Part shown: in pieces, positions 27,721 through 36,848 of the stretch
How the letters are laid out: each line of letters starts with the position of its first letter
How positions within the stretch are numbered: the stretch's first letter is position 1
Assembly (NCBI RefSeq): GCF_000227745.2
Contig: NC_018012.1
Span: 310,001-374,000 of the forward strand
Length of the DNA stretch: 64,000 nucleotides
From: Thiocystis violascens DSM 198
GTDB taxonomy: Bacteria > Pseudomonadota > Gammaproteobacteria > Chromatiales > Chromatiaceae
Direction of reading: 5' to 3'
Program-made: the position numbers and the translations under genes
Notes under the pieces: model-generated
The model's input: the letters and a program-made list of their open reading frames with translations, nothing else
Database searches by the model: none
Told to the model about the DNA's origin: nothing

Positions 27721-28803
27721 GTGATCAAGCTGCTGATCGTCGATGATTCCGCACTGATGCGGCGTCAGCTCACGACGATCTTTCAAGACGCGGGCGGTTT
27801 CGAGATTCGGGTTGCCCGCAACGGTCGTGAGGCGGTCGAGGAGAATCTTGCCTTCGTGCCGGATGTCGTCACGCTCGACATCAACATGCCGGAAATGGAC
27901 GGTTTGACGGCGCTGTCGCTGCTCATGGCCGAGCGTCCGGTGCCGGTGGTGATGGTGTCCTCGCTGACCGAGAAGGGCGCGCTGGCGACGCTGGAAGCAC
28001 TTAATCTCGGGGCGGTGGATTACATCCCCAAACCGGGCGGGACCATCTCGCTGTCGATTGCCGAGATCGAGACCGAAATCATCGGCAAGGTCCGGGCGGC
28101 GTCACGGGCGCGTCTCAAGACGTCGCACGGGTTGGCGGCGCGCCTGCGCGGCGGAATGACCAGCCGACCCACGCCGAGTCCTGCCTCGACGCCAAGCCGT
28201 CCGACTATCCTGCGCGGCGGAGCGCAACGCGATGGCGTCGTTTTGATCGGCGTCTCGACCGGCGGCCCGCGCACCCTGGAAGACATTCTGCCACTGTTGC
28301 CCGCCGATTTTCCCTGGCCGGTACTGGTCGCCCAGCACATGCCGCCGAGCTTTACCCGCCCCTTCGCCGAGCGGATGAACGGCCTCTGCGCGCTCGAGGT
28401 TGCGGAGGTCAGTCGTCCCACCACGCTGGACGCGGGCAATATTTATATCGGCAAAGGGGGAGCCGACATGGTGCTGGCGCGGCGCGTCGGCAAGCTTACC
28501 GCCCTGGCGCGACCGGAGAATACAGACTTTCTCTGGCATCCCTCGGTGGAACTGCTCGGCCGCTCGGCGCTGGAGTATTGCGATCCGGTCAATGTGATCG
28601 CGGTGTTGCTGACCGGCATGGGCTACGATGGCGCGCAGGCGTTCGCCGATCTCAAGCAGCGCGGCGCCCGGACCATCGCCGAATCGGAGGCGACCGCGGT
28701 GGTTTTCGGCATGCCTGCCGAATTGATCGCGCGCGGCGGGGCAACCTTGACGTTGCCCGCCGAGCGCATCGCCGATCAGATTCGGATCTGGGTTGAGCGA
28801 TAA
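27721..28803 (+). CDS. cheB: CheB methylesterase response regulator (copy 2)
   Basis: 360 residues, GTG start. Receiver: LLIVDDSALMRRQL, TLDINMPEMDG (phospho-Asp), SLTEKG. The methylesterase domain has Ser in GVSTGGPRTL, His in VAQHMPP and Asp in TGMGYDGAQAF (Asp-Asp of copy 1 is Tyr-Asp here). The linker contains Pro/Ser-rich TSRPTPSPASTPSRP. It is the cluster II counterpart of the copy at 22721, and no CheD partner is present in cluster II. Confidence 0.95.
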   Translation: MIKLLIVDDSALMRRQLTTIFQDAGGFEIRVARNGREAVEENLAFVPDVVTLDINMPEMDGLTALSLLMAERPVPVVMVSSLTEKGALATLEALNLGAVDYIPKPGGTISLSIAEIETEIIGKVRAASRARLKTSHGLAARLRGGMTSRPTPSPASTPSRPTILRGGAQRDGVVLIGVSTGGPRTLEDILPLLPADFPWPVLVAQHMPPSFTRPFAERMNGLCALEVAEVSRPTTLDAGNIYIGKGGADMVLARRVGKLTALARPENTDFLWHPSVELLGRSALEYCDPVNVIAVLLTGMGYDGAQAFADLKQRGARTIAESEATAVVFGMPAELIARGGATLTLPAERIADQIRIWVER

Positions 28804-28821
28804 CGCGACGGAACTCACGCC

Positions 28822-29445
28822 ATGGCACTGAAAAAAGCACATCAGCCACCAACCGCAACCGCTGACGAACGCACCTTGCCGCGCGATCTGCCGGGATTGG
28901 TACAGGCATTGTCCGCACCCGATCCACTGGCGCGGCGCTGGGCGGCGCGCGATCTGGCCGAGTATCCCGAGTCCTCTCCGACACTGGTCGCGCGGCTGCG
29001 GGTCGAGACCGAGCCGAGCGTGATCGAGGTCATCCTGACCACGCTCACCCGCATCGCGGATACGCCAGCGGTCGCCGGACTGGCTGACTGTCTGCGCAGC
29101 GAGAACGCCATGCTGCGCAACGCCGCGATCGAGGCGATGCAGCAACTCCCGGACGAGGTTGCGCCACTGATGGAACGCCTGCTCGACGATCCCGACCCCG
29201 ACGTGCGGATCTTCGCGGTCGATGTCCTTGAATCGCTGCGTCATCCGCAGGTCGAGGAGTGGTTGATCCAAGTCATTACCCAGGATCGGCATGTCAATGT
29301 CTGCGCCACGGCGGTCGATCTGCTCGGCGAGGTTGGCACCGCGTCAGCCGTCTCCGCGCTACTGGCGCTCAAGCAGCGTTTTGCCACGGAACCCTATATT
29401 CAGTTCGCCGCCGATCTGGCGCTGACGCGGATCGCCGCAGGCTAA
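28822..29445 (+). CDS. HEAT-repeat scaffold protein in chemosensory operon
   Basis: 207 residues, all helical, with about four to five HEAT/phycocyanin-lyase-like repeats: DPLARRWAARDLAEYP, SVIEVILTTLTRIAD, NAMLRNAAIEAMQQLP, DPDVRIFAVDVLESL and RHVNVCATAVDLLGEVG. HEAT repeats bind proteins, and here the partner is unknown. Such proteins accompany CheB/CheR in some gene clusters of chemosensory type. It begins 18 bp after cheB and lies before cheR, so it is probably a structural adaptor for the array. Confidence 0.85.
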   Translation: MALKKAHQPPTATADERTLPRDLPGLVQALSAPDPLARRWAARDLAEYPESSPTLVARLRVETEPSVIEVILTTLTRIADTPAVAGLADCLRSENAMLRNAAIEAMQQLPDEVAPLMERLLDDPDPDVRIFAVDVLESLRHPQVEEWLIQVITQDRHVNVCATAVDLLGEVGTASAVSALLALKQRFATEPYIQFAADLALTRIAAG

Positions 29446-29477
29446 ACGATGATGCGTCCTGCGTGTGGCGAGCGTTC

Positions 29478-29530
29478 CCCCTCACCCCAACCCCTCATCC
29501 CAGTGGCGCGAAGGGTTGGTGCGCGGGGGC
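29478..29530 (+). repeat. Remnant of a dispersed intergenic repeat element
   Basis: The sequence CCCTCACCCCAACCCCTC and the following AGGGTTGG-containing half resemble a family of short intergenic palindromes found in many proteobacterial genomes. It occupies most of the 91 bp between the HEAT gene and the cheR start and forms part of a possible hairpin. Confidence 0.45.
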
Positions 29531-29536
29531 TTTGGC

Positions 29537-30382
29537 ATGACTGAAACCGGCACGATCAGCAACGAAGAGTTCCATAAATTCCGCGAATTTTTCTACCGCA
29601 AGACCGGCATCCTGTTCGAGGACAGCAAGCGCTATTTTGTCGACAAGCGTCTGCTCGAACGTATCGCCGTGACCGGCAGCGAGAGCTTTCGGGGCTACTT
29701 CACCATGCTGCGTTTCCAGGCGTCGGGCGAGGAATTGCAGGCGCTCATCAACGGGATGACGGTCAACGAAACTTATTTTTTCCGCGAGGAATATCAGTTC
29801 GAGTGTCTGGTCAATTCGCTGCTGGAAGAGATCGTGGCGCGGCGGACCGCCAGTACGCCAATCCGCATCTGGTCGGTGCCCTCGTCGTCCGGCGAGGAAC
29901 CCTATGGCATCGCCATCTATCTGCTCGAACACTGGCCGCATCTCAACGACTGGGATGTCGAGATCGTCTCCTCCGACATCGACACCGGCATCCTGGCCCA
30001 GGCGCGCCGAGGGCGCTATACGCCCCGCGCCATCCAGCATCTTCCCGCGGGTCTGCTGAAAAAATATTTCCAGCGCGACGGCGAGTATTATCAGATTGGC
30101 GACACGCTGCGCGAGGCGGTGGAGTTCACCCGGGTCAATGTCACCGATCCTGCCGATATGCGTCTGCATCGTCATTTCGATGTCATCTTCTGTCGCAACC
30201 TGCTGATCTATTTTGACGATCTCTCGCGCAAACAAACCGCCGAATCCTTTTATGACGCGCTCAATCCGGGCGGCTTCGTCTGTCTTGGGCACTCCGAATC
30301 CATGAGCCGGATCTCCTCGTTGTTTCGGGTGCGCAAGTTTCCCGAGGCCATCGTCTATCAGAAACCCTGGGAGGCACGATGA
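29537..30382 (+). CDS. cheR: CheR receptor methyltransferase (copy 2)
   Basis: 281 residues from ATG 29537 (MTETGTISNEEF); an earlier in-frame codon lies in the repeat element and is rejected. CheR N-terminal helices (FYRKTGILFEDSKR) precede the SAM fold: NETYFFREEYQF, IRIWSVPSSSGEEPYG, IVSSDIDTGILAQ and FCRNLLIYFDD. Stop overlaps the next ATG (ATGA). Methylates the cluster II receptors in all likelihood. The C-terminus lacks a pentapeptide-type extension. Confidence 0.95.
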   Translation: MTETGTISNEEFHKFREFFYRKTGILFEDSKRYFVDKRLLERIAVTGSESFRGYFTMLRFQASGEELQALINGMTVNETYFFREEYQFECLVNSLLEEIVARRTASTPIRIWSVPSSSGEEPYGIAIYLLEHWPHLNDWDVEIVSSDIDTGILAQARRGRYTPRAIQHLPAGLLKKYFQRDGEYYQIGDTLREAVEFTRVNVTDPADMRLHRHFDVIFCRNLLIYFDDLSRKQTAESFYDALNPGGFVCLGHSESMSRISSLFRVRKFPEAIVYQKPWEAR

Positions 30383-30795
30383 AACGCATCCTGGTCATCG
30401 ACGACGCCGCCACCGTGCGGCTTTATCATCGAAACATCCTGGAAGCGGCGGGATTCGCGGTCAGCGAGGCGGTCAATGGACTGGAAGCGCTGGAGCGGGT
30501 TGCCGAGTCGCCGTTTGACCTCTATCTGGTTGACATCAATATGCCCAAGCTCGACGGCTACGGGTTTCTGCGCGAACTGCGCGGCAAGGACATCCCCCAG
30601 GCGCCGGCGATCATGGTTTCGACCGAGGCGGCGGCCAATGACCAGAAACTCGCTTACGTCAGCGGCGCCAATCTCTATCTCATCAAGCCGGTACGGCCAG
30701 AACGGCTACTGGCGCATGTGCTGACCCTGCTTGGTCTGGCATCGCTGCCGCCTGGCGGCGGTTCCGCGAGCGATGTCGAAGGGAAGCGGTCATGA
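30379..30795 (+). CDS. CheY-like response regulator
   Basis: 138 residues. ILVIDDAATVRL (acidic pair), YLVDINMPKLDG (phospho-Asp), IMVSTEAA (switch Ser/Thr) and LIKPVRPE (Lys) are all present. A Gly/Pro-rich C-terminal tail of about 15 residues is unusual. It overlaps cheR2 (ATGA) and cheA3 (ATGA), so it is made together with CheA3, which is its likely kinase. Confidence 0.93.
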   Translation: MKRILVIDDAATVRLYHRNILEAAGFAVSEAVNGLEALERVAESPFDLYLVDINMPKLDGYGFLRELRGKDIPQAPAIMVSTEAAANDQKLAYVSGANLYLIKPVRPERLLAHVLTLLGLASLPPGGGSASDVEGKRS

Positions 30796-33500
30796 ATCCG
30801 CTGCTCCTCCAATTCCTGGCCGAAGGGCGCGATTTCCTCCAGTCCATCGGCGAGAAGTTGCTTCAGCTTGAGAAAGATCCCCGGAACAGCGCGGGAATGG
30901 ACGAACTGTTCCGACTGGTACACACCCTCAAAGGCAATAGCGGGTTGTTCGATCTTCCGGAGATGACCCGTGTCCTCCATGCCGCCGAGGATCTGATGGA
31001 CGCGACTCGCGACGGTCGCGTCGCCTTCAGTGGCGCGCTGGCAGATCGGCTTCTGGAAGCGATGGATTTTGTCGCCGCGCTGCTCGACGAAATTGCCGCG
31101 TCGGACACCGATCAACCGCCGAATACCAGTCGTCACGCGGGCGAGGCGGTCAGGCTCGGCGAGTTGCTGCGGGGATTGATGGGCGAAAAAGATCCCTTGT
31201 CCGTGGTCGGCGGTCAGTCGGAAGACGCCCCGCCGGAGCGCGAAGGCGCGGCGATGGACACCAACGCCTGGCGGCTGGATGCCGTGCCTGAGACGCTGCG
31301 CATGGACCTCTACCGTCGCCTGTGCGCGGGCGAGACGTTCTGCTGGCTGCTCTACCACGCGGCGGAAGACTGTTTTTTCAAGGGCGAGGATCCCTTCTTT
31401 CAGGTCATCCAGCTTCCCGGCGTCGTCTGGCGGCGGGTGTTGGCGCGCGAGGAGTGGCCGCCCCTGAGCGAACTGGACGCCTACCAGTGCATCCTGACCT
31501 TCGAGCTGATCCTGCACGAGCGCCCGGAAGCGCTGGCCGAACATTTCCGCTATGTCGCGGAGCAGGTGGACATCCGTCCGCTGACGGCCGCGCCGCTCAT
31601 CGTTCCGACGGGACGTGTTCAGAGCGAGCCGATGTCCGCCGAATTCACCCGCGCCGCGCTGACTCAGCTCGACGCCGGCAACCGCGCCGCGCTTGCTCAA
31701 GCCGCCCGCACGCTGCTCGAACTTTCGGCTCCCGATCTCTGGATCGCCTCCGCGCTGCGCTGGCTGCTGCTGGTGCTGGATTGCGCGCCACAGTCGAGCG
31801 ATGTGCAGCGGGCGCTGATTCTGGCGATCGATCAACATAGCTCTCCACTGGGGAAGCCGCGAGAAGATCCCCGCTCCCCAGCGGCGAGAGGAAATGAACT
31901 AAACCGGGAAGACACCCCGCCAGCATCTGGTACCCCGGTATTGACGCAGCCCAACATCAGCGCCGAAGCGGGCTGGTCGGCTCAAGTCGTGCTGGAAGCG
32001 CAACGCGAAATTCTGAGTCTCGCCGACAGTTCGCCCTGGCTGACCGGACGGCTGCGGGCGGTCGCCGCGAGTCTGGCCGGTACCTGTGTCAGCTTAGGGC
32101 GGGAGACCGAATTGGCTGGGCTGGAGCAGGCGCTGGATGGCGCCATCGCCGCCCGCTCGCCGCTTGCCCTATTCGCCTGGCTTGATCGGCAGGCTGTTCC
32201 GCCGGTCCCGAGCAACGCGCTCGCGTCGCCTCCAGCGCATCAGGCGCCAGCAACCGCGGCATCCGTCTCCGCCCCGTCTGAGGAGCCTGTTCGTTTCAAT
32301 CGCCGCGCCGAGGATCAACTGACCAGCCCGCGCACCATCAAGGTCGATCAGATCAAAATTGACCGGCTGATGAACCTGATCGGCGAGATGGTGGTCGCCA
32401 AGAACGCGCTGCCCTATCTGGCCGGCCGCGCCGAGGTTGCGTTCGGGGTGCGCGAACTGTCGCGCGAGATCAAGAGCCAGTACAGCGTCATCAACCGCAT
32501 CGCCGAAGAGATGCAGGACGCCATCATGCAGGTACGCCTGCTGCCGGTGTCTTTCGTGTTCCAGCGTTTCCCGCGTCTGGTGCGCGATCTTGCGCACAAG
32601 CTCAACAAGGACGTGCGCCTGGTCATGGAGGGCGAGTCGACCGAGGCGGACAAGAACATCATCGAGGCGCTGGCCGATCCGCTGATGCACATCGTGCGCA
32701 ACAGCCTGGATCATGGTCTGGAATCGCCCGCCGAGCGGCAGGCGGCGGGCAAGCCAGGCGAAGGGCGGCTGACGATTCAGGCGCGCCAGGAATCCGATCG
32801 GGTGCTGATCGAGATCGCCGACGACGGGCGTGGCATCGATCCCGCCGTGATCCGCCAAAAAGCCTATGAAAAGGGCATCGTTGACGAAGCGACGCTGGAA
32901 CGGCTGACCGATCAGGACGCGGTGAATCTGGTGTTTGCCGCCGGTTTCTCGACCGCCGAGCAGATCACCGATGTATCGGGACGCGGCGTCGGCATGGACG
33001 TGGTGCGCGACGCCATCGCCAAGGTCAACGGCTCCATCGAACTGCGCAGCCAAGTCGGACAGGGCACCCAACTGCGGCTTTCGCTGCCGTTATCGATGGC
33101 CGTCAGTCATGTCATGATCATCGAATCGGCGGGGCAGCGGTTCGGGGTGCCGATGGATGCGGTGGTCGAGACGGTGCGCGTTCCGCGTCGCGCCATTCGC
33201 ACCATCAAGCGCCGCTTGGCCACGGTGCTGCGTGAACGTTTGGTGCCGCTGATCGCGCTCAATGAACTGCTGGCATTGGACGCGTCGCAACTCGCCAACG
33301 GCGATGACGAGTTCGCCGTGCTGGTGGTCCGTATCGACGGCGACTATCTGGGTATCATCGTCGATGACTGCCGCGAGACGGTGGACATCATCCTCAAGCC
33401 GTTGGCCGGATTTCTCGGCGGACTCGGCGGCTATGCCGGCTCGGCACTGCTCGGCGATGGCTCGGTGTTGCTGGTGCTCAACCCGAGAGAACTGCTCTAA
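30792..33500 (+). CDS. cheA: Large chemotaxis histidine kinase CheA (copy 3)
   Basis: 902 residues. Hpt domain with phospho-His44 in LVHTLKGNSGL; a central segment with FFKGEDPFFQV, similar in kind to the central domain of CheA1; a long, Ala/Pro-rich linker (about 330-510); dimerisation helices (about 514-590); HATPase with N box HIVRNSLDHG, DDGRG and GRGVGMDVV (about 630-760); CheW-like domain to the end. Distinct from the cheA1/cheA2 pair. It is the kinase of cluster II and has a separate receiver gene on each side. The stop codon overlaps the first copy of the TAAACCGCG motif. Confidence 0.94.
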   Translation: MNPLLLQFLAEGRDFLQSIGEKLLQLEKDPRNSAGMDELFRLVHTLKGNSGLFDLPEMTRVLHAAEDLMDATRDGRVAFSGALADRLLEAMDFVAALLDEIAASDTDQPPNTSRHAGEAVRLGELLRGLMGEKDPLSVVGGQSEDAPPEREGAAMDTNAWRLDAVPETLRMDLYRRLCAGETFCWLLYHAAEDCFFKGEDPFFQVIQLPGVVWRRVLAREEWPPLSELDAYQCILTFELILHERPEALAEHFRYVAEQVDIRPLTAAPLIVPTGRVQSEPMSAEFTRAALTQLDAGNRAALAQAARTLLELSAPDLWIASALRWLLLVLDCAPQSSDVQRALILAIDQHSSPLGKPREDPRSPAARGNELNREDTPPASGTPVLTQPNISAEAGWSAQVVLEAQREILSLADSSPWLTGRLRAVAASLAGTCVSLGRETELAGLEQALDGAIAARSPLALFAWLDRQAVPPVPSNALASPPAHQAPATAASVSAPSEEPVRFNRRAEDQLTSPRTIKVDQIKIDRLMNLIGEMVVAKNALPYLAGRAEVAFGVRELSREIKSQYSVINRIAEEMQDAIMQVRLLPVSFVFQRFPRLVRDLAHKLNKDVRLVMEGESTEADKNIIEALADPLMHIVRNSLDHGLESPAERQAAGKPGEGRLTIQARQESDRVLIEIADDGRGIDPAVIRQKAYEKGIVDEATLERLTDQDAVNLVFAAGFSTAEQITDVSGRGVGMDVVRDAIAKVNGSIELRSQVGQGTQLRLSLPLSMAVSHVMIIESAGQRFGVPMDAVVETVRVPRRAIRTIKRRLATVLRERLVPLIALNELLALDASQLANGDDEFAVLVVRIDGDYLGIIVDDCRETVDIILKPLAGFLGGLGGYAGSALLGDGSVLLVLNPRELL

Positions 33501-33508
33501 ACCGCGCC
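33498..33508 (-). repeat. GGCGCGGTTTA motif over the cheA3 stop
   Basis: Reverse complement TAAACCGCGCC; the TAA is the cheA3 stop codon. One of five copies of this motif in the window. Confidence 0.7.
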
Positions 33509-33571
33509 CAGCACGGTATGCGATGTTATTGGATTGGATCAATCTCGGCAGCATCCACAGATGTTGGAGCT

Positions 33572-33614
33572 GGCGCGGTTTAAAATATTAAAAAATATAA
33601 AATTTTAAACCGCG
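33572..33614. repeat. AT-cored inverted repeat with CGCGGTTTAAAAT arms
   Basis: Arms CGCGGTTTAAAAT (33574-33586) and its reverse complement (33602-33614), with a 15-nt AT-only loop. Strongly AT-rich within GC-rich DNA. It may end the cheA3 transcript, mark the region for DNA melting, or be a mobile or REP-like unit. Confidence 0.8.
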
Positions 33615-33675
33615 TCTCCACCGATGCCGCGAAAACCCAAAAGGCTAAACACAAAATGAAAATCACGCATATTGC

Positions 33676-33690
33676 TCTGGACGCGGTTTA
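33676..33690 (+). repeat. TCTGGACGCGGTTTA motif, copy 1
   Basis: Exact 15-base match to 49992-50006. It ends directly before the ATG of the STAS-like gene. Confidence 0.85.
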
Positions 33691-33963
33691 ATGCCATTCG
33701 AAATCAAGAAAAACACGCTGGTCGCCGCGGAACTGCTGGGCGTCGAGGATGCCGAAGCGCTGCTTGACTGGCTGCTCAATCATCCACGCGGGCGGCTCGA
33801 CCTGGCCGCCTGTCATCATCTCCACGCCGCCAATCTCCAAGTGCTGATGGCGGCCCGACCCAAGATCGCCGTCTGGCCGCGTCAGGATACCTTGGCTGAC
33901 TGGCTGCGGACGGCTCTGATTCAGGAAGACACAACCCATGTCCAAGACAATTCTGGTCGTTGA
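33691..33963 (+). CDS. STAS-like small protein of cluster II
   Basis: 90 residues. Weak STAS-type character: LDLAACHHLHAANLQVL corresponds to the strand-loop-helix that carries the regulatory Ser in STAS proteins, but the Asp-Ser pair is absent (AACHHL). It overlaps the next CheY gene by 26 bp, so the two are translated together. A degenerate STAS protein is a plausible non-phosphorylatable scaffold or antagonist. The assignment is inference from position and fold pattern; there is no clear family hit by eye. Confidence 0.55.
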   Translation: MPFEIKKNTLVAAELLGVEDAEALLDWLLNHPRGRLDLAACHHLHAANLQVLMAARPKIAVWPRQDTLADWLRTALIQEDTTHVQDNSGR

Positions 33964-34312
33964 CGACTCGGCGACGATGGTGATGAGCCTCAAGGCCAGC
34001 CTGGAGATCGCCGGTTTTAAGGTCGAAACCGCCGGTGACGGCGTGCAGGCGATCGCTAAGCTCAAATCCGGGGTCAAGCCCGATCTCATCATCACCGACA
34101 TCAACATGCCCAACATGGGCGGCATCGACTTCATCCGCAACGCCCGTGCGCTGCCGGGGCTGCGCTTCACGCCGATCCTGGCGCTCACCACCGAGAGTCA
34201 GCAGGCCAAGCGCGACGAGGCCAAAAAACTCGGCGCGACCGGCTGGTTGCTCAAGCCGGTGGGCGGGGCGGATCTGCTCAAGGTCATCAAGCAAGTCCTG
34301 CCTGGCGCCTGA
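33938..34312 (+). CDS. CheY-like response regulator
   Basis: 124 residues. [26 protein letters not shown] (phospho-Asp), LALTTES and LLKPVGG are visible. Its start lies inside the STAS-like gene. Together with the one at 30379 it is one of two receivers of cluster II, so CheA3 may distribute phosphate between two outputs or use one as a phosphate sink. Confidence 0.93.
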   Translation: MSKTILVVDDSATMVMSLKASLEIAGFKVETAGDGVQAIAKLKSGVKPDLIITDINMPNMGGIDFIRNARALPGLRFTPILALTTESQQAKRDEAKKLGATGWLLKPVGGADLLKVIKQVLPGA

Positions 34313-34325
34313 GGAAAGCGTTTCG

Positions 34326-35594
34326 ATGACCTTTGTCAAACCACGTCATTCGCTGATTGAGGCGACCCTCACGCAGTCCCGCGCATTGCGCCGCACGATC
34401 GCATCTTTGACCCTGGTCGGCACCCTGGTGCTGTCGCTGTTGGTCTATCAGACCCATGACTGGCTGGCCTCCGCGTCAGTCCAGATGGGAATCGACGTGG
34501 GATTGCTGGAGGCGCTGCTGGTTGGCATTAGTCTGCTTGCCACCAATTTTCTCAGTGGGTTGGTGATTTTCCGGCTCAATTTTCGTGCGACCGGCACCAT
34601 CAGCCAGGCACTCGACAGCTTCGACGTGGCGTTGCGGAGTGCTGAAGCAATGAGCCAGTCGGGTGCGTCGGCGCTCCTGCAAACGGCCGCACAGGATCAC
34701 GCCTTCAATGAGCAGATCAGCGCTGTGGTGCAGGACAGCGAGACATCGGCGCTCGATATCATCCAGCGGGTGACGCTGCTGAACGAGGCGGCCAGCACCT
34801 TGCTCAACTATCTGGGTCATTCAAATCTCAACGCCAATGCCATGGAAGCGGATATGACGCACGGTGTTGACGACATCACCGAGATTGCCCGTTTCATTCA
34901 GGATCTGCCAGTCAAGATCCGTCACGACATGCTGTCCATCCAGTCACTCGTCGCGGATATCGGCCAGCTCGAAGGGCTGGCCTTATCGATCAAGGACATC
35001 AGCAAGCAGACCAACCTGCTGGCTCTCAATGCGGCCATCGAAGCGGCGCGCGCCGGCGAGGCCGGACGCGGTTTTGCCGTGGTCGCCACCGAGGTGCGGG
35101 CGCTGGCGACCCGTGCGACCGCCGCTGCCGACACCATCGAAGCCGGGCTCAACCGCGCCTTGAATGCGGTCAAACGCAGTCTGCAACTCAATTTCCTGAA
35201 CGATTCGGACCGGCAGCTCGAACAGGCCACTCATGTCGTGGACGCGGTGCATCATCTCAAGGACAACTACGAGGACATGCGCCAGTTCTACAAAACGCTG
35301 TTCTCGGTCGTCACTCAGCACAATGCCAGTCTGGCCGGTCAGATCGCCGAGATGCTCGGCACCCTGCAATATCAGGATGTCGTTGGTCAGCGTCTGAACC
35401 GGCTCCAAGCGGTGCTGCGGCAACGCGCCGATCTCTTGGTCGCCGCCGGCGCACCCTCGGACACCCTGCTCGATCTTCCCGATGTCCTGAATCAGTTGCA
35501 TGTGAACTACCTGGAAACCGAATCGCAACATGTCCGTCCCACCGCGGGCGTTGGCGCAAAGAGCGATATCGGGCCAAGCATCGAGCTGTTTTAG
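34326..35594 (+). CDS. Membrane chemoreceptor lacking sensor domain and HAMP
   Basis: 422 residues from ATG 34326. Two closely spaced hydrophobic helices (about 20-40 and 52-78), with a tiny periplasmic turn. The tip is [22 protein letters not shown], then [18 protein letters not shown] (about 225-265). The adaptation helices are unusual and few Glu-Gln pairs are visible. A helical C-terminal part extends about 150 residues beyond the tip and ends with FVRP-free, Asp-rich sequence. Similar in plan to the receptor at 9831. Possible input: membrane or redox state, or the neighbouring STAS and CheY proteins. Confidence 0.9.
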   Translation: MTFVKPRHSLIEATLTQSRALRRTIASLTLVGTLVLSLLVYQTHDWLASASVQMGIDVGLLEALLVGISLLATNFLSGLVIFRLNFRATGTISQALDSFDVALRSAEAMSQSGASALLQTAAQDHAFNEQISAVVQDSETSALDIIQRVTLLNEAASTLLNYLGHSNLNANAMEADMTHGVDDITEIARFIQDLPVKIRHDMLSIQSLVADIGQLEGLALSIKDISKQTNLLALNAAIEAARAGEAGRGFAVVATEVRALATRATAAADTIEAGLNRALNAVKRSLQLNFLNDSDRQLEQATHVVDAVHHLKDNYEDMRQFYKTLFSVVTQHNASLAGQIAEMLGTLQYQDVVGQRLNRLQAVLRQRADLLVAAGAPSDTLLDLPDVLNQLHVNYLETESQHVRPTAGVGAKSDIGPSIELF

Positions 35595-35990
35595 ACGTGT
35601 TTTCCAGACCATCCTGTATCGCAGGCACCATGAAGGCATCGCCCTTGAGGCGCGATGCAAGACCAGAAAAGATGTTTTTGAAATCCGCCTCATGGAAATC
35701 AGCTAGGGTGTGTCATCAATTCTCGTGGTGTGGCATTGAGCGGGGAGATCAAGGGCATCTCCATCCCTTGAGCCGGATGCCTGTCGGGGCGAATTGATTC
35801 GCTACGTCGGATGCAGGGATGCGGGGGCTAAGATGCAGGGGCGAATGAATTCGCCCCTACGGCGATGCCGCGCAACATCCGCGTCGAGCGCGCATCGATC
35901 CGAGCCCTGAACCGTGGCGCGGCGGCGATCGTCCCACGCGAATACAATTGATGGCGCGCCTTAAGCGTATTCTTGACAGAGAAAAATTCC
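35595..35990 (+). other. Long gap with dispersed hairpin repeats between receptor and rsbR
   Basis: About 400 bp with no credible gene. It holds a 7-bp stem (TCAAGGG/CCCTTGA, 35749-35771), a degenerate GGGGCGAATTGATTCGC copy (35786-35802) and a full palindrome (35837-35858). A ribosome site (AGAGA) precedes rsbR. This is the only sizeable break in the chemosensory-stressosome block, so a promoter for rsbR is expected here. Confidence 0.7.
35837..35858. repeat. AGGGGCGAAT palindrome (REP-like)
   Basis: AGGGGCGAAT, a two-base centre, then ATTCGCCCCT. A shorter, decayed relative lies 35 bp before it. Dispersed GGGGCGAAT palindromes of this kind are common in gammaproteobacterial intergenic DNA. 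Confidence 0.75.
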
Positions 35991-36848
35991 ATGACGACAA
36001 CCGTATTTCAGCAACTGCTAAGCGAGCATCGTATCGAGTTGCTTGCTGACTGGATCAATCAGGTATCCGCGTCTGGCAAACGCCGCAGCCCACATGATGA
36101 TGTCTCTCATGCGCTTGAATCACTGTTGCGCAGCCTGTTTGATGACATCCTTGCCGTGCTTGAACGCCCGCCGACGGCGACGCTTGAATTCGCGGAGGAA
36201 GGATCGCTGGCGCTGGCGTTGCGTCAGCTTGTGACCGATCAGGCACGGCACGGCAGCGATGCGAGCGAATGCGTGGGCGTGATCCTGGCGCTGAAGCATC
36301 TGCTGTCGCAACGTCTGATGAACGACGCACCCCTCGCGGCAAGCGCTGATCTGCTGTGGCTGGAACAGGTGTTCGAGCAGTTGACGCTGCTGGCGTTTGG
36401 ATCCTTCGTGGCGATCCGCGAGCGCCAGATTACCCAGCAAAGTCTGTCGCTGCTGGAACTCTCGACGCCGGTGCTGCGCCTGTGGCACCGCATCCTGTTA
36501 CTGCCGCTGATCGGCGTCATCGATACGGGGCGGGCGCGTCAGATCACCGAGAACCTGCTGGAGGCTATTGCGCGCCACGAGGCGCGAGTGACCATCCTCG
36601 ATTTGACCGGCGTGCCGATACTCGATACCAGTGTCGCCCAGCATCTGATGAAGACCATCGACGCGGCGCGGCTGCTCGGCACCCGCGTCGTCATGACCGG
36701 CATCAGCCCGGAAGGCGCGCAGACGCTCACCAAACTCGGTATCCGTTTCGCCGATGTCATCAGTCGTGCCACGCTGCGTGCCGGCATCGCCGAGGCGCTC
36801 CTGCTGGTCGGCCAGCGCATCGCGCCGCTGGAGGAGCCGCGCCGATGA
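35991..36848 (+). CDS. rsbR: RsbR-type stressosome sensor/scaffold
   Basis: 285 residues from ATG 35991; a TTG 18 nt upstream is possible. N-terminal all-helical RsbRD-type domain (about 1-155, no globin or PAS signature), a linker helix, and a C-terminal STAS domain (about 165-275). DTSVAQHLMKT and the preceding TGVPIL carry the Thr region phosphorylated by RsbT in characterised stressosomes. RsbR multimers form the stressosome with RsbS. Stop overlaps rsbS (ATGA). No sensory cofactor motif is visible. Confidence 0.9.
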   Translation: MTTTVFQQLLSEHRIELLADWINQVSASGKRRSPHDDVSHALESLLRSLFDDILAVLERPPTATLEFAEEGSLALALRQLVTDQARHGSDASECVGVILALKHLLSQRLMNDAPLAASADLLWLEQVFEQLTLLAFGSFVAIRERQITQQSLSLLELSTPVLRLWHRILLLPLIGVIDTGRARQITENLLEAIARHEARVTILDLTGVPILDTSVAQHLMKTIDAARLLGTRVVMTGISPEGAQTLTKLGIRFADVISRATLRAGIAEALLLVGQRIAPLEEPRR

